From an uncultured Acidobacteriaceae bacterium (GTDB taxonomy: Bacteria; Acidobacteriota; Terriglobia; Terriglobales; Acidobacteriaceae), in assembly GCA_937879855.1 (NCBI GenBank), contig CALFMO010000034.1:1-41678 (forward strand): a stretch of DNA of 41,678 bases. Direction: 5' to 3'. Position 1 is the stretch's first letter; every line of letters begins with the position of its first letter. Position numbers and translations under genes: made by a program. Below are positions 22,706-31,845 of this stretch, piece after piece. A model generated the notes under the pieces. That model searched no databases and was not told the DNA's origin. It saw nothing but the letters and a program-made list of their open reading frames with translations.

Positions 22706-23122
22706 TCATCGTTTCTTCCCGATGGCGATGTGATAGGCGTCGGCAATGGCAATAAAATTCAGCAAGCCTGCGACGATCATGAATTTCGTTCCGTAATCGG
22801 CGGTGGCGAATGCGATCGCGCCTTGGCCCCAGTCGTTGGCCAGCGTCAAAATGTAAAGACCGCCCGCCCCAACGTCGCCGATGAAGCCGAGAATGTCGAG
22901 AATGTCGCCGCCGTTGGCCTTGTAGATACGGCCCTGCATCGCGAGGCCGAGCACGAAAAGCGCCGTGATTGAGATAAAGAGCAGCAGGCCGCGGATCCAG
23001 CGCTTCTGGATCATGTGTCCTGCGCCGGGAATCAGCCAGCCTACGGCGGGGGCGACTACTGTCATCATGCTTGCGGGTTGGGCCTGCATTGCTCTCGTTT
23101 TGTCAGTTGTCGAATTTGCCAT
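22706..23122 (-). CDS. Membrane protein, DUF6677-like
   Basis: 138 aa. The N-terminal part (20-50) reads VVAPAVGWLIPGAGHMIQKRWIRGLLLF, a pattern I associate with the DUF6677 family of small bacterial membrane proteins; I am not certain of the family number. Segments near 22-38, 44-63, 80-97 and 112-128 are hydrophobic. Its ATG follows the stop of the M24 peptidase gene directly (TGA then ATG), so both are co-translated. The function is unknown. Confidence 0.78.
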   Translation of the reverse strand: MANSTTDKTRAMQAQPASMMTVVAPAVGWLIPGAGHMIQKRWIRGLLLFISITALFVLGLAMQGRIYKANGGDILDILGFIGDVGAGGLYILTLANDWGQGAIAFATADYGTKFMIVAGLLNFIAIADAYHIAIGKKR

Positions 23123-24289
23123 TCAGATGTTCACAATCTCGCGTTGAATTTTCCCGGTCACTTCGGCGGATTTGGCGCGCACCAGCACGTTCACCTCGCT
23201 GCGCACGCCAAACTCCGGCAGATAGATGCCGGGCTCAATCGAGAAGCAGGAGTTGGGAAGAATCTGCCGCTCGTCGTGAATTTCCAGATCGTCCATGTTG
23301 GCGCCGTTGGAATGGACGTCGGTGCCGATGGAATGTCCAGTGCGATGGATAAAATAATCGCCGTAGCCAGATTTCTGGATATGTCCGCGGGTGGCGCGAT
23401 CGACTTCCCATCCCGCGAGACGGCGGCCGGAGTTGATTGCGTCGACGACGGTCTTGACGCCGGCGTCGCGCGCGTCGCGTACAATCTGGAAAATTTCCTG
23501 CATGCGCCCTGACGGAGCCCCGCCCAAGAATCCCATCCAGGTAATGTCGTAATACACGGCGTTGGGCGTGTTCTTCTTGCCCCAAACGTCGAGCAAGATG
23601 AGATCTCCCTCGCGAACCGGCACGGGATGACTGGCGTGGGGCTCATAATGCGGGTTGCCCGCGTTGGCGTTGACGGCGACGATCGGTGGATCGTCAGTGA
23701 GCAGATTCTCGCGGCCAAACGCCTCCATGAACCATTGCTGGATTTCGTGCTCGGTGGTGCCGCCGTTGCGGACGCGCCTGCCGATCTCTTTGAACGCCTC
23801 CACCAGAATGGAGTCGACGCTGTCACGCGCCGCAAAGTGCGACCGGATCTGCTCTTCGCTCCATGTGGATTCGAACTGCGCCACCAGGTCCGCCGAGCTG
23901 ACGACGTTCTTGCCTAAGCCGCGGATCAGGTCAATCGTGCCGCCATCCACCAGCGAAACATAAAAGACAATGTTGTTTGGCGAGTACTGCATCGCTAAGT
24001 CGCGATAGTTCGCGAGAATCGCCTTCAACTTGTCGAATAATTCCTGCCAGCCGGAGTACTGATGTTTTTTGCCGGGCAGGGAATCGAGGTGCCCAGCCTC
24101 GATTTTGTGCACGAGTTTGACGGGTTCACCCTCCGCGGGGATCAGGTAAAACCATCGACGCGTCACCATCAGGCTCGCGGGCACGCCCAGTACCCGGTAA
24201 GCAATGGGATCGCGATGGTGATGGTCGTAGAAAAGCCACGCGTCAATATTGCGTTCGCGCAAGGCAGACTGGATAGCAGCAAGGTCCAT
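23123..24289 (-). CDS. M24-family metallopeptidase (Xaa-Pro aminopeptidase-like)
   Basis: 388 aa from ATG 24289. The creatinase-like N-terminal domain (about 1-140) precedes the pita-bread domain. All five metal ligands are visible: D234 (LLDVWG), D248 (YYDITW), H319 (RTGHSIG), E352 (SIEPGIY) and E365 (RSEVNV), so it should bind two metal ions and cleave an N-terminal bond, probably before proline. It has no signal peptide, so it is cytoplasmic. The start lacks a strong ribosome site. It is followed without a gap by the small DUF6677-like membrane protein. Confidence 0.93.
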   Translation of the reverse strand: MDLAAIQSALRERNIDAWLFYDHHHRDPIAYRVLGVPASLMVTRRWFYLIPAEGEPVKLVHKIEAGHLDSLPGKKHQYSGWQELFDKLKAILANYRDLAMQYSPNNIVFYVSLVDGGTIDLIRGLGKNVVSSADLVAQFESTWSEEQIRSHFAARDSVDSILVEAFKEIGRRVRNGGTTEHEIQQWFMEAFGRENLLTDDPPIVAVNANAGNPHYEPHASHPVPVREGDLILLDVWGKKNTPNAVYYDITWMGFLGGAPSGRMQEIFQIVRDARDAGVKTVVDAINSGRRLAGWEVDRATRGHIQKSGYGDYFIHRTGHSIGTDVHSNGANMDDLEIHDERQILPNSCFSIEPGIYLPEFGVRSEVNVLVRAKSAEVTGKIQREIVNI

Positions 24290-24419
24290 GGGCAAACTCT
24301 TATTGTAAACAAGAGGAAGGATTTGGGCGAATGGGGAAGCGTTGGGCTAACCTGCGGGCGTTGAAACAGAGCCTCAGATTCTTCAACTCCGGCTCGCAAA
24401 TTTGCTACACTTCGCGATT

Positions 24420-25622
24420 ATGTCCTCTGTGGCCGTGCTGAGTTCGCGGGCCGCCGAACCTGAATCCCGCACTCGCATTCGAATCGAATCCATCGACATT
24501 GTGCGCGGGGTGGTAATGATCCTGATGGCCCTGGATCATGCGCGAGATTTTTTTGGCGTAGCCGGCATCAATCCGACCGATCCGGCCACTACGACGATTC
24601 CGCTGTTCTTCACGCGCTGGATCACGCATTTTTGCGCTCCCACGTTTTTTCTTCTGACTGGGACTGGTGCCTTCCTGGCGCACCGTCGGAAATCGACGAA
24701 GGAACTGTCGCGGTTCCTCTTTACGCGAGGACTGTGGCTGATTTTTCTGGATGAAGTAGTGGTGCGCTGTTTCGGCCTGCAGTTCAACTTTGATTACCGT
24801 GTCACCATGCTGATTGTGCTGTGGGCGTTGGGATGGGCGATGATCGTTCTCGCAGGACTCGTGTACCTGCCTGCATGGACAGTAGGCGCCTTCGGCGTGG
24901 TGATGATCGTCGGCCACAATTTGTTCGATTCGGTGCGGTCGTCCAATCCACTCTGGTCAATTCTGCACTCGCCAAATTTTCTAGTGAACAGTCCAAGGCA
25001 CACAGTCTTCGTCGCGTATACGCTGATTCCATGGATCGGGGTTACGGCTGCCGGATACGCCCTCGGACAGATTTATAAATGGCCGTCAGAGCGGCGCCGT
25101 GCTTTTTTATTGCGGTTGGGGATGGGACTGATTGTAGCGTTCTTCGTATTGCGTGGACTCAATGTTTACGGAAACCCGTTGCCTTGGAGCAGGCAAAAAT
25201 CTCTGATCTTCACCGCGCTCTCGTTCCTGAACACGACAAAATATCCGCCGTCCCTTTTGTTTCTACTGATGACCCTGGGGCCGGCGATGCTCTTCTTGGC
25301 GGCGGTCGACGTCTCCACGCCGAGGTGGCTGCGGCCTGCGCTGGTCTTCGGCAAGGTGCCGATGTTCTATTATCTGCTGCACATCCCGCTCATTCATCTG
25401 CTCGCCGTTGCAGTTTGCTACGTGCGCTACGGGCATGTGTACTGGATGTTTGAGTCGCCGAGCCTCGGCCAGTTTCCCATTACGCCGCCGCCAGGCTGGG
25501 GATACTCGCTGCCGATCGTTTATTTAGTGTGGATGATTGTCGTGGTTTCTCTGTATCCCGTATGCCGCTGGTTTGCAGGCGTGCGCCGGCGCCGCAGTGA
25601 CGCGTGGCTAAGTTATCTCTGA
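24420..25622 (+). CDS. DUF1624/heparan-alpha-glucosaminide acetyltransferase-like membrane protein
   Basis: 400 aa from ATG 24420. The family opening is clear: RIESIDIVRGVVMILMALDHARDFFG, in which the D-x-x-R-G and D-H pair mark DUF1624 (COG3503), related to the lysosomal HGSNAT acetyltransferase. About 10 membrane segments follow, with conserved RWITHFCAPTFFLLTGTGAFL near residues 65-90 and FGKVPMFYYLLHIPLIH near the end. It probably moves acyl groups across the membrane onto a sugar or lipid, but the substrate is unknown. It stands alone and converges with the AlkD-like gene. Confidence 0.88.
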   Translation: MSSVAVLSSRAAEPESRTRIRIESIDIVRGVVMILMALDHARDFFGVAGINPTDPATTTIPLFFTRWITHFCAPTFFLLTGTGAFLAHRRKSTKELSRFLFTRGLWLIFLDEVVVRCFGLQFNFDYRVTMLIVLWALGWAMIVLAGLVYLPAWTVGAFGVVMIVGHNLFDSVRSSNPLWSILHSPNFLVNSPRHTVFVAYTLIPWIGVTAAGYALGQIYKWPSERRRAFLLRLGMGLIVAFFVLRGLNVYGNPLPWSRQKSLIFTALSFLNTTKYPPSLLFLLMTLGPAMLFLAAVDVSTPRWLRPALVFGKVPMFYYLLHIPLIHLLAVAVCYVRYGHVYWMFESPSLGQFPITPPPGWGYSLPIVYLVWMIVVVSLYPVCRWFAGVRRRRSDAWLSYL

Positions 25623-25637
25623 TCGCAGACGATTAAT

Positions 25638-26366
25638 TTAAGGGTCGCGAGACAGAACCTGTCGTCGCATGGCTGCGGGCAAGGTCTCGCATGCTGTGCG
25701 CAGTACGAGCCTCGGCGTGCGCTCTCGGATCTTCATGAGATACGGAACAGTGCGCTTGGCGTCGAACTTTGCCGTTTCGCGCAGTAGCCAGCCCAAGCCC
25801 TTCTGCACCATGTCGTCCTGATCAGCGAGCAGGGAGTTGGAAAGTTTTACGATTTCGGGGAAGAGCGTCTTCGCGCGGGCCGCACGGATCAACGCCACGC
25901 AGGCCGCGCGCCGGTGCCAGCGGTTGGACGATTTCGCCCAGCGAAATACATCTTTGGTTCGCGTGGGATTCGCAGCCACCATCGGCGCGATGAGACAGTG
26001 CACCAGCCCATCATGATCGGCCCAACTGCTGATACGGTCCAGCCAGGCTTCGAAAAGACGGAACTCGCGATCGGTGAAGTGTGCGTCCATCTTTTCGAGC
26101 AGAAACACGGCAGCAATTTTTTCTTCGAGCACTGGCCCGCGGAAGAGCTTGTCGGCTACTTCCACTAGAAAGGTGAAGTCATGCTCGTGCAAAATGTCGC
26201 GGCGGCAGCGCCGCATGGCGCGCCGCAGGTCGGCGGTATACCAACCGTGCGACTTGATTTCTTCTTTGAAGAACCACTGCACTCCGGTGGCATGTTCGGC
26301 GGAGCCACCGTCTCGCAATGCATTACGAATCTGAGCCGCGATGTCGGCCGGTCTGGTTTTGCGCAT
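25638..26366 (-). CDS. AlkD-like DNA alkylation repair protein (HEAT repeats)
   Basis: 242 aa from ATG 26366; a GTG at 26375 is possible. The protein is built of helical HEAT-like repeats typical of AlkD DNA glycosylases, which remove 3- and 7-alkyl purines. Family landmarks are SSWADHDGLVHCLI, NRWHRRAACVALIRAA and DDMVQKGLGWLLRETAK, with the Trp, Asp and Arg residues that line the lesion site. There is no Fe-S cluster or HhH motif, as expected. A terminator of the upstream gene lies just before the start, so this gene needs its own promoter or read-through. Confidence 0.87.
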   Translation of the reverse strand: MRKTRPADIAAQIRNALRDGGSAEHATGVQWFFKEEIKSHGWYTADLRRAMRRCRRDILHEHDFTFLVEVADKLFRGPVLEEKIAAVFLLEKMDAHFTDREFRLFEAWLDRISSWADHDGLVHCLIAPMVAANPTRTKDVFRWAKSSNRWHRRAACVALIRAARAKTLFPEIVKLSNSLLADQDDMVQKGLGWLLRETAKFDAKRTVPYLMKIRERTPRLVLRTACETLPAAMRRQVLSRDP

Positions 26367-26382
26367 CGAATTCACAAGTTAT

Positions 26383-26409
26383 AAAAAAGGCGGCCTGCTC
26401 GGGCCGCCT
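26383..26409 (-). terminator. Rho-independent terminator of the GYD gene
   Basis: On the minus strand AGGCGGCC and GGCCGCCT form a perfect GC-rich 8-bp stem with a 5-6 base loop, followed by TTTTTTAT. It lies 80 bases after the gene at 26489-26830 and directly before the AlkD-like start. A second hairpin (CATCCTT/AAGGATG) is at 26434-26454. Confidence 0.85.
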
Positions 26410-26488
26410 CTGGTGTTGCTTGATCAAAACTTCCATCCTTTTTTGCGAAGGATGCGAAAGAAAGATGGAACACGCGTATCCAAGCTCG

Positions 26489-26830
26489 TTATGCGGCGCG
26501 AGTCGTGGTGGTTGCCGGCCGGTAACCGCACTCTTTTGCTTTCCGGAGCGCTTGGGTTGCTTCTTCCGGGGAGATCAGTGGAATGGTCTGCACGGACTTA
26601 CAGGCGCCACCCGCGGCAAATGCCATGGCGATTGCAGCGGCGCTCACGTTATCGGGCAGATCGACAATCACGACGACATCGTAGTCTCCGAAGGAAAACC
26701 AGGCAGCTTCAATCTTGCCACCCAGTTTCTCAATCGCCGGCCGCACGGCTTCGATACGGTTTTGCGGATTCGCTACCAATGCTTCCCAGCCTTCCTGGGA
26801 ATATGCGACTTGCTGAAGGTAATGTGGCAT
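26489..26830 (-). CDS. GYD-domain protein
   Basis: 113 aa from ATG 26830; AAGGAGG lies 4 bases before it. The longer frame to 26929 has no ribosome site and is not used. The domain shows MPHYLQQVAYSQEGWEALV, then AIEKLGGKIEAAWFSFGDYDVVVIVDLPD, where F-G-x-Y-D is the GYD signature. GYD proteins are small ferredoxin-like-fold dimers of unknown function, often stress-linked. The C-terminal tail (GYRPATTTTRAA) is disordered. A strong terminator follows, so the gene is transcribed alone or with the MFS gene upstream. Confidence 0.85.
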   Translation of the reverse strand: MPHYLQQVAYSQEGWEALVANPQNRIEAVRPAIEKLGGKIEAAWFSFGDYDVVVIVDLPDNVSAAAIAMAFAAGGACKSVQTIPLISPEEATQALRKAKECGYRPATTTTRAA

Positions 26831-26888
26831 AGAGCCTCCTTCTGATTCGCTAACTGGGGGCGAATGATCCCTCAGAGCGAAGCCGAAG

Positions 26889-28286
26889 TCAAGCCGTCGC
26901 AGTGGCCACCTGGCGGACAAAACGGTCATACATCCACAACGCGGCCGCGGTCGCCAGTCCGATCCCGGTGATCCAAAACCAGATCATCTGCGGCTGGTGT
27001 TGGACTTCGCCAAAGTGATGTAGCAAGAATCCGCCGAACGGGCCGCCGATGAGCGATCCAATGCCGATCGGCACGAATGCAAATCCCATGTATGTCCCCT
27101 GCTGGCCCGGAGGAGCCAGGCGCGAAATGTATTCGTAGTAGCGCGGCGCCTGGATGATTTCTCCCAGTGCCAGAAAAAATAGCGAGAAGACCGCGCCCCA
27201 GATGGTTGGCCGGAAAGCGAGGATCAGCCATGAAAGCGATGTAATCACCGTTCCTACAATGACGGCGGGAAAGGCCGGGATCTTACGCGTGAGGAAATTC
27301 ACCGCCAGTGTAAGACAGATTACGGTTACCCCATCGACCACGAGAATCATTTCAACGTCGGCATGAGAGTTGATGTAGCCGTGGATGAAGCCGGGGAGAC
27401 TGATGTATTGCTGCCAGAAGACGATCCAGTAGCCGGTGAAGATGACGAGAAACCACATAAACCGGCTGATGCCCGCAAGCATGATCACAAGCAATCCGAC
27501 CCAAATCCACCATGGAACGCTCCATTCTGGCCTCACCCACAGCGCGATTCGCAGCAGCAAAGCAAGCAGCAATACGGGCAAGACCAACCGGTAGTTCCCC
27601 AATACCACGCAAAAATTTCGCGCGACGGTCGCGATGGAAGGTGGCGGCGCGTCCCCAGCCTTTTGCGGTTCTCGAAAAAAGAGCAGGACGACAAAAAACA
27701 TGGCGAAGACGCCCAGGGCGACCACGCGGTAAACATTTTCGACGCCTAGGTGTCGATGAGTCCAGGAAGCAAAAAAGGGCCCGGCAGCGCCGCCGATGTT
27801 TACCATGGTGTAGTAAATCGAATAGCCGATGGAGCGGACGTTTTCTTTCGAGGCACGAGCGGTAGTGCCCACCACGCAAGGTTTGACGAGCGCAATTCCG
27901 AGCGCGGGAAGCATGAGAATGAATCCGACAAAAAGCCCGAGCGGAACCGCGTTGCGCACAGGAGCCAGCCAGGGCGCGCCAATCGAGCCAATCAGGAAAT
28001 AGGACGCGCCGAGAATGAGATAGGCGATGGAAAGAGCGCGGCGGAATCCCAGCCGGTCGGCGGCGGCTCCGCCGAAGATCGCGAGAAACCACACCATGCC
28101 GCCGAAGATGCCGGTCAGCGTGCCGGTCTGTTCGGTGGAGAAATTCAGTTGCTCCTGCAGATAGAGAGCGAGAGAGGCGAAGGCGCCATAGTAAGCCAGG
28201 CGCTCGAAAATTTCGGTGATGTTTGCGATCCAGAAGGGGCGTTCAAATCCAGTGCGGATTTCTTCCAGGCGTTGTGAGAACGGCAA
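26889..28286 (-). CDS. POT/PTR-like MFS transporter
   Basis: 465 aa with about 12-14 membrane segments. The first helix carries EIFERLAYYG (25-34), the ExxERxxYYG proton-coupling motif of peptide/proton symporters. The A-loop FGGAAADRLGFRRAL follows. The middle differs from classical DtpA-type POT proteins (helix pair around RPEWSVPWWIWVGLLVIML), so substrates may not be di- or tripeptides. It is at the inner membrane and proton-driven by family. It lies 58 bases upstream of the GYD gene on the same strand. Confidence 0.88.
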   Translation of the reverse strand: MPFSQRLEEIRTGFERPFWIANITEIFERLAYYGAFASLALYLQEQLNFSTEQTGTLTGIFGGMVWFLAIFGGAAADRLGFRRALSIAYLILGASYFLIGSIGAPWLAPVRNAVPLGLFVGFILMLPALGIALVKPCVVGTTARASKENVRSIGYSIYYTMVNIGGAAGPFFASWTHRHLGVENVYRVVALGVFAMFFVVLLFFREPQKAGDAPPPSIATVARNFCVVLGNYRLVLPVLLLALLLRIALWVRPEWSVPWWIWVGLLVIMLAGISRFMWFLVIFTGYWIVFWQQYISLPGFIHGYINSHADVEMILVVDGVTVICLTLAVNFLTRKIPAFPAVIVGTVITSLSWLILAFRPTIWGAVFSLFFLALGEIIQAPRYYEYISRLAPPGQQGTYMGFAFVPIGIGSLIGGPFGGFLLHHFGEVQHQPQMIWFWITGIGLATAAALWMYDRFVRQVATATA

Positions 28287-28322
28287 AGTGGCTCCTGATT
28301 CGTGACAACGGTCTGCCTTGCA

Positions 28323-28366
28323 GCGAGGGCAAGTTGCCCTCGCGACAGCCGGTTGCCGGCGCTACA
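28323..28366. repeat. Family D repeat: two consecutive hairpins
   Basis: GCGAGGGCAA and TTGCCCTCGC form a perfect 10-bp stem around one G (28323-28343). Directly after come GACAGCCGG-TT-GCCGGCGCTACA, a second small hairpin. It lies between the DUF167 gene end and the MFS start. The element looks like a dispersed repeat, but only one copy is in this window. Confidence 0.55.
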
Positions 28367-28649
28367 TTGCAATGCGTTTTCGCAATTCTTCGGCTGACAA
28401 TCCGACGACGCGAATGATTTTATTTCTGCTGCTGCGGCCGGAGGCAATGGTAACGGAAGATCGCGGCACGTTCAAAAGTTTGGCGAAGAATTCGATGCAG
28501 GCGTCGTTGGCGCGGCCGTCGAGCGGAGGGGCGGTCAGTGATACTTTCAGAGCGTCGCTGAGTTCGCCGGTGATCGCGTTTTTCTTGGCGCGGGGATGGA
28601 CTTTGATGGCGAAGCTGACGCCACCTTCGGATTTGTGAATCGCAAACAT
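28362..28649 (-). CDS. DUF167/YggU-family protein
   Basis: 95 aa, the usual size. The pattern FAIKVHPRAKKNAITGEL, LKVSLTAPPLDGRANDACIEFFAKLLNVPRSSV and IASGRSSRNKIIRV is that of DUF167 (YggU). The family is widespread, small, cytoplasmic and has no assigned function. It lies downstream of yggS, as in many bacteria, but with a 147-base gap that holds a large inverted repeat. The C-terminal residues overlap a repeat element by a few bases. Confidence 0.92.
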   Translation of the reverse strand: MFAIHKSEGGVSFAIKVHPRAKKNAITGELSDALKVSLTAPPLDGRANDACIEFFAKLLNVPRSSVTIASGRSSRNKIIRVVGLSAEELRKRIAM

Positions 28650-28681
28650 CGAACAGTGCTCAGGCGCTATGCAAATTGCTT

Positions 28682-28767
28682 TGTCATTCTGAGCGAAGCG
28701 AAGAACCTATGCATTCTGCTGGGGCAGGCGCGGATTGCATAGATCCTTCGCTTCGCTCAGGATGACA
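28682..28767. repeat. Family B inverted repeat
   Basis: Two 32-base arms (28682-28713 and 28736-28767) match as reverse complements at 29 positions, with a 22-base loop. Each arm contains TGTCATxCTGAGCGAAGCG. It lies between yggS and the DUF167 gene. The right arm shares sequence with 3991-4009. Confidence 0.85.
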
Positions 28768-28796
28768 GGATGTGTTGGGGATAACATGAGGATGGT

Positions 28797-29507
28797 TCAA
28801 ACCTTCGTCGCAATTCTTTCTCCGAAAATAGCGGTGCCGACGCGAACGCAGGTCGAGCCTTCTTCGATCGCGATCGGGAAGTCGTGTGACATGCCCATCG
28901 ATAGAACATGCATGCCGACTGCGGGGAGTTTGCGGCCGGCGATCGCGTCGCGCAGTTCTCGCAGCTTGCTGAAGTAGGGCCGCGAGCCTTCGGGATCGTC
29001 GGTGAAGGGAGGCACCGTCATCAGGCCATGGAATTCCAACGCCTCCAGCCGCGCCGCGGATTGTAGCAGCGCTTCTAATTCCGGTGAATCCGCTGTTAGT
29101 CCGCTTTTCGCGACCTCGCCGCCGATATTGATTTCGATCAAGACACTCAGTTTTTTCTCGACATTTCGCGCGGCTGCATTCAGTTTCTCAGCTAACTTCA
29201 CTGAATCGACGGAGTCCACGGCGCGAAACAACTCTGCTGCTTTCCCGGCTTTGTTGGTCTGCAGGTGGCCGATCATATGCCAGTCGGCGTCCGTCAGATC
29301 GGCAAGCGCTGCCGCTTTTCCGGCAAATTCCTGCACTTTGTTCTCCCCGAACAGGCGCAATCCGGCAGCATGGGCTTCGCGAATGCGCTCCGGGGAGTGA
29401 GTCTTGGTCACCGCCATCAGCGCAATCTCTTCCGGACTTCGGCCTAGACGACGCGCTGCGTCCGCGACTTGTTCGCGTACCTTCGCTACGTTTTCGGAAA
29501 TGGACAT
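28797..29507 (-). CDS. yggS: YggS/PLPBP-family PLP homeostasis protein
   Basis: 236 aa. It binds pyridoxal phosphate and maintains PLP balance, with no known catalytic reaction. PLP-binding K35 is in MAVTKTHSPE; FGENKVQEF, WHMIGHLQTNK, GMTVPPF-like GLMTVPPF and LSMGMSHDFPIAIEEGSTCVRVGTAIFG are all present and intact. The ATG at 29507 follows an AAGG about 5 bases upstream, and the leader contains a family C repeat. DUF167 follows, as in the common yggS-yggU order. Confidence 0.96.
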   Translation of the reverse strand: MSISENVAKVREQVADAARRLGRSPEEIALMAVTKTHSPERIREAHAAGLRLFGENKVQEFAGKAAALADLTDADWHMIGHLQTNKAGKAAELFRAVDSVDSVKLAEKLNAAARNVEKKLSVLIEINIGGEVAKSGLTADSPELEALLQSAARLEALEFHGLMTVPPFTDDPEGSRPYFSKLRELRDAIAGRKLPAVGMHVLSMGMSHDFPIAIEEGSTCVRVGTAIFGERIATKV

Positions 29508-29517
29508 CGGAACCTTA

Positions 29518-29549
29518 AACCACGAAGGACACGAAGTTGCACGAAGGAA
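29518..29549. repeat. Family C repeat, copy 2
   Basis: AACCACGAAGGACACGAAG followed by TTGCACGAAGGAA; 30 of 32 positions equal the copy at 7757-7788. It lies 10 bases before the yggS start, so it is probably in the mRNA leader or promoter. Confidence 0.75.
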
Positions 29550-29586
29550 CGCCTGGATTTCCTTCTTGCCTTCGCGACGCGTGTAC

Positions 29587-31665
29587 TTACATGATCGCTG
29601 TCGGGGGCGCCGGATCTTCTGGCCGGCCCGCGCTCGCCAGGGGAACCAAAATCATAACCACTACGAGCGCTGCCAAGGCGACCAGGCTAGTTATGGGCGA
29701 GTCCCCGATCGCAAGGTGATAGAGCTCTGTCTTTGCATGAGGATCGTTGGCGAGCCTGCGGGCAATCACGGCTGCCACTGCAATGCCGCACAGTGCTTCT
29801 CCGGCGATCAGGCCTGAGGCCGTCAGCACTCCGGCGTTATCTACTCGCGCCTTCTGCGCATCATTGAGGTTGCGTTTGTCGCGCAAACGATCGGTTGCCC
29901 AGCGGATGATGCCGCCTACAAAGATTGCAAACGTGGTTCCCAGGGGCAAATACATCCCGACCGAGAACAGCATCACACTTTTTACTTCGATCATGATCAT
30001 GGCGATTCCAAGCAGGATGCCAACCACAACCAGAGGCCATGCCATGTCGCCGCCGACAATACCTTTGGAGAGCATTGCCATCAAGCCGGCTTGAGGCGCG
30101 GGCAGTTCGGGCGTGCCGAAGTGATACACCTTGTCTAGCGTAGACAACGGGAAGAACAGCACCAGCGAGGCGACCACGATGCCGAACAAGTCGCCGATCT
30201 GCATCTTGGCAGGTGTGCCACCGAGGATGTGACCGACCTTGAGGTCCTGCAACATTTCGCCCGCAACTGCAGAAGAAACGCAAACTACGGCGGCCACCCC
30301 GAGCACTGCGGCGACGCCGCCGGCGCCGGAAACACCCAACGCCACCATGAGCAAGGCCGCGATTACCAGCGTGCACAAAGTGAGTCCGGATACAGGATTG
30401 TTCGAGGAGCCGATCATGCCGACCAGATTGCCGGAGACGGCGGCGAAGAAGAAGCCGACGATAATCATGACTCCTGCTGCCACCAGCGATCCGGAAAGGA
30501 TTCTGGAACTTGAGAGATTGCCTGCGCCGCTGATGAAGTAGTAGTAAAGCAGGATCATGGCCAGAAAGACCAAGGCAACGCCCGCGAAGATCACCTTAGA
30601 GCTAAGATCGCGTTCGGTGCGGTTCGTGGCCGCGTGCACCGCAGCGGACTTTTTCAGGTCGGAGATCGCTCGGCTCATTCCCACGGCGAGCTGCTTGCGC
30701 ATTTTGAATAACGTGTACGTGGCTCCCACCAACATTCCACCTACTGCGATAGGACGCACAATCGAGTAGTAGATGGCTCCGGCCAAAAGATCCCAGACGA
30801 GCGGCTTGCCCGCTGGCTGAGCGGCTTGAATGTAGGGGCCAATGGTGAACGTTAGGAGAGGAACCAGCAGGCCCCAGGCGAGAACTCCACCGGCGAAGTT
30901 CAAAGCTGCCAGCCGGGGACCGATAATATAGCCTACGCCCAAGTACGCGGGGCTGATGTCGGGCGCGTTGAACAATGTTGCGCCCCCAGTGATGGTGGTG
31001 GCGACGTTGGGATTGGTTCCGGTCCGGAGCAACAGTTTCTTTCCCAGGTCGCTGATTTTCACGTGGAACGTATTGCTGGGACTGAAAACGTTGACCGCGC
31101 CCAACAGGAATATGAAAGCGCCATAACCCATGTTGGCGAATAAGATCTTCGCTGCCCTCGCCCCTTGCTGCCCGGCCTTATGTATCTCGGAAGCTGCGAC
31201 CGATTCAGGGTAGGGAAGGTCAGGGTCCTCGACCATCACCCTCCTCAGCAGGGTGACGAACAGGATGCCGAGAGTGCCCCCGATCATCATGAGCGCGACC
31301 GATTTCCAATACTGATCTTTGGCCAGGCCGGGCCATAATCCCGCCATCACGAAGGCCGGAATGGTGAAGACCGCGCCCGCGGCCACTGATTCGCCAATGG
31401 AACCCACAGTTCGCGCGATATTTTCTTCGAGCAGCGAGCCTTTCATCAGGCGCAGAAGCGCCATGCCAATCACGGCGGCAGGATAGGTCGCGGCGATCGT
31501 CATCCCTGCTTTGAGCCCGAGGTAGGCGTTTGCGGATCCCAGCAGCGCCGTCAAGAACAAACCGATCAGCACGGCGCGGAAGGTGAACTCCTTCATCTCC
31601 ATGGTTTCGGGCACATAGGGAACGTGCTTTCTCTTGCCGGGGGCTTCAATTACGGGAGTGCTCAT
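29587..31665 (-). CDS. OPT-family oligopeptide transporter
   Basis: 692 aa with about 16 membrane segments. The opening MEMKEFTFRAVLIGLFLTALLGSANAYLGLKAGMT and IARTVGSIGESVAAGAVFTIPAF are typical of bacterial OPT proteins, which take up small peptides or metal-chelate compounds with protons. PPAP-like NPVSGLTLCTLV and ATPAKMQIGDLFG-like stretches complete the pattern. The protein sits in the inner membrane. It stands alone; the upstream gap holds a family A repeat and a divergent aldo/keto reductase. The exact substrate cannot be told. Confidence 0.94.
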   Translation of the reverse strand: MSTPVIEAPGKRKHVPYVPETMEMKEFTFRAVLIGLFLTALLGSANAYLGLKAGMTIAATYPAAVIGMALLRLMKGSLLEENIARTVGSIGESVAAGAVFTIPAFVMAGLWPGLAKDQYWKSVALMMIGGTLGILFVTLLRRVMVEDPDLPYPESVAASEIHKAGQQGARAAKILFANMGYGAFIFLLGAVNVFSPSNTFHVKISDLGKKLLLRTGTNPNVATTITGGATLFNAPDISPAYLGVGYIIGPRLAALNFAGGVLAWGLLVPLLTFTIGPYIQAAQPAGKPLVWDLLAGAIYYSIVRPIAVGGMLVGATYTLFKMRKQLAVGMSRAISDLKKSAAVHAATNRTERDLSSKVIFAGVALVFLAMILLYYYFISGAGNLSSSRILSGSLVAAGVMIIVGFFFAAVSGNLVGMIGSSNNPVSGLTLCTLVIAALLMVALGVSGAGGVAAVLGVAAVVCVSSAVAGEMLQDLKVGHILGGTPAKMQIGDLFGIVVASLVLFFPLSTLDKVYHFGTPELPAPQAGLMAMLSKGIVGGDMAWPLVVVGILLGIAMIMIEVKSVMLFSVGMYLPLGTTFAIFVGGIIRWATDRLRDKRNLNDAQKARVDNAGVLTASGLIAGEALCGIAVAAVIARRLANDPHAKTELYHLAIGDSPITSLVALAALVVVMILVPLASAGRPEDPAPPTAIM

Positions 31666-31845
31666 GGGTGGAATCCTTTTAGGGCTGCGGATACAAGTCT
31701 ACTTCTCGAAATGATTAGAAAGCACTTGATTTCAAAACAATGGATTTCAAAATAAAGGAACGGCGCACGTTAGCACGCTGGTGGGGCGTGTGACAAGTGT
31801 TGCGGGGCTGAGATCTACCCTGGCTGTCAATCTGAAAGTCAACAT

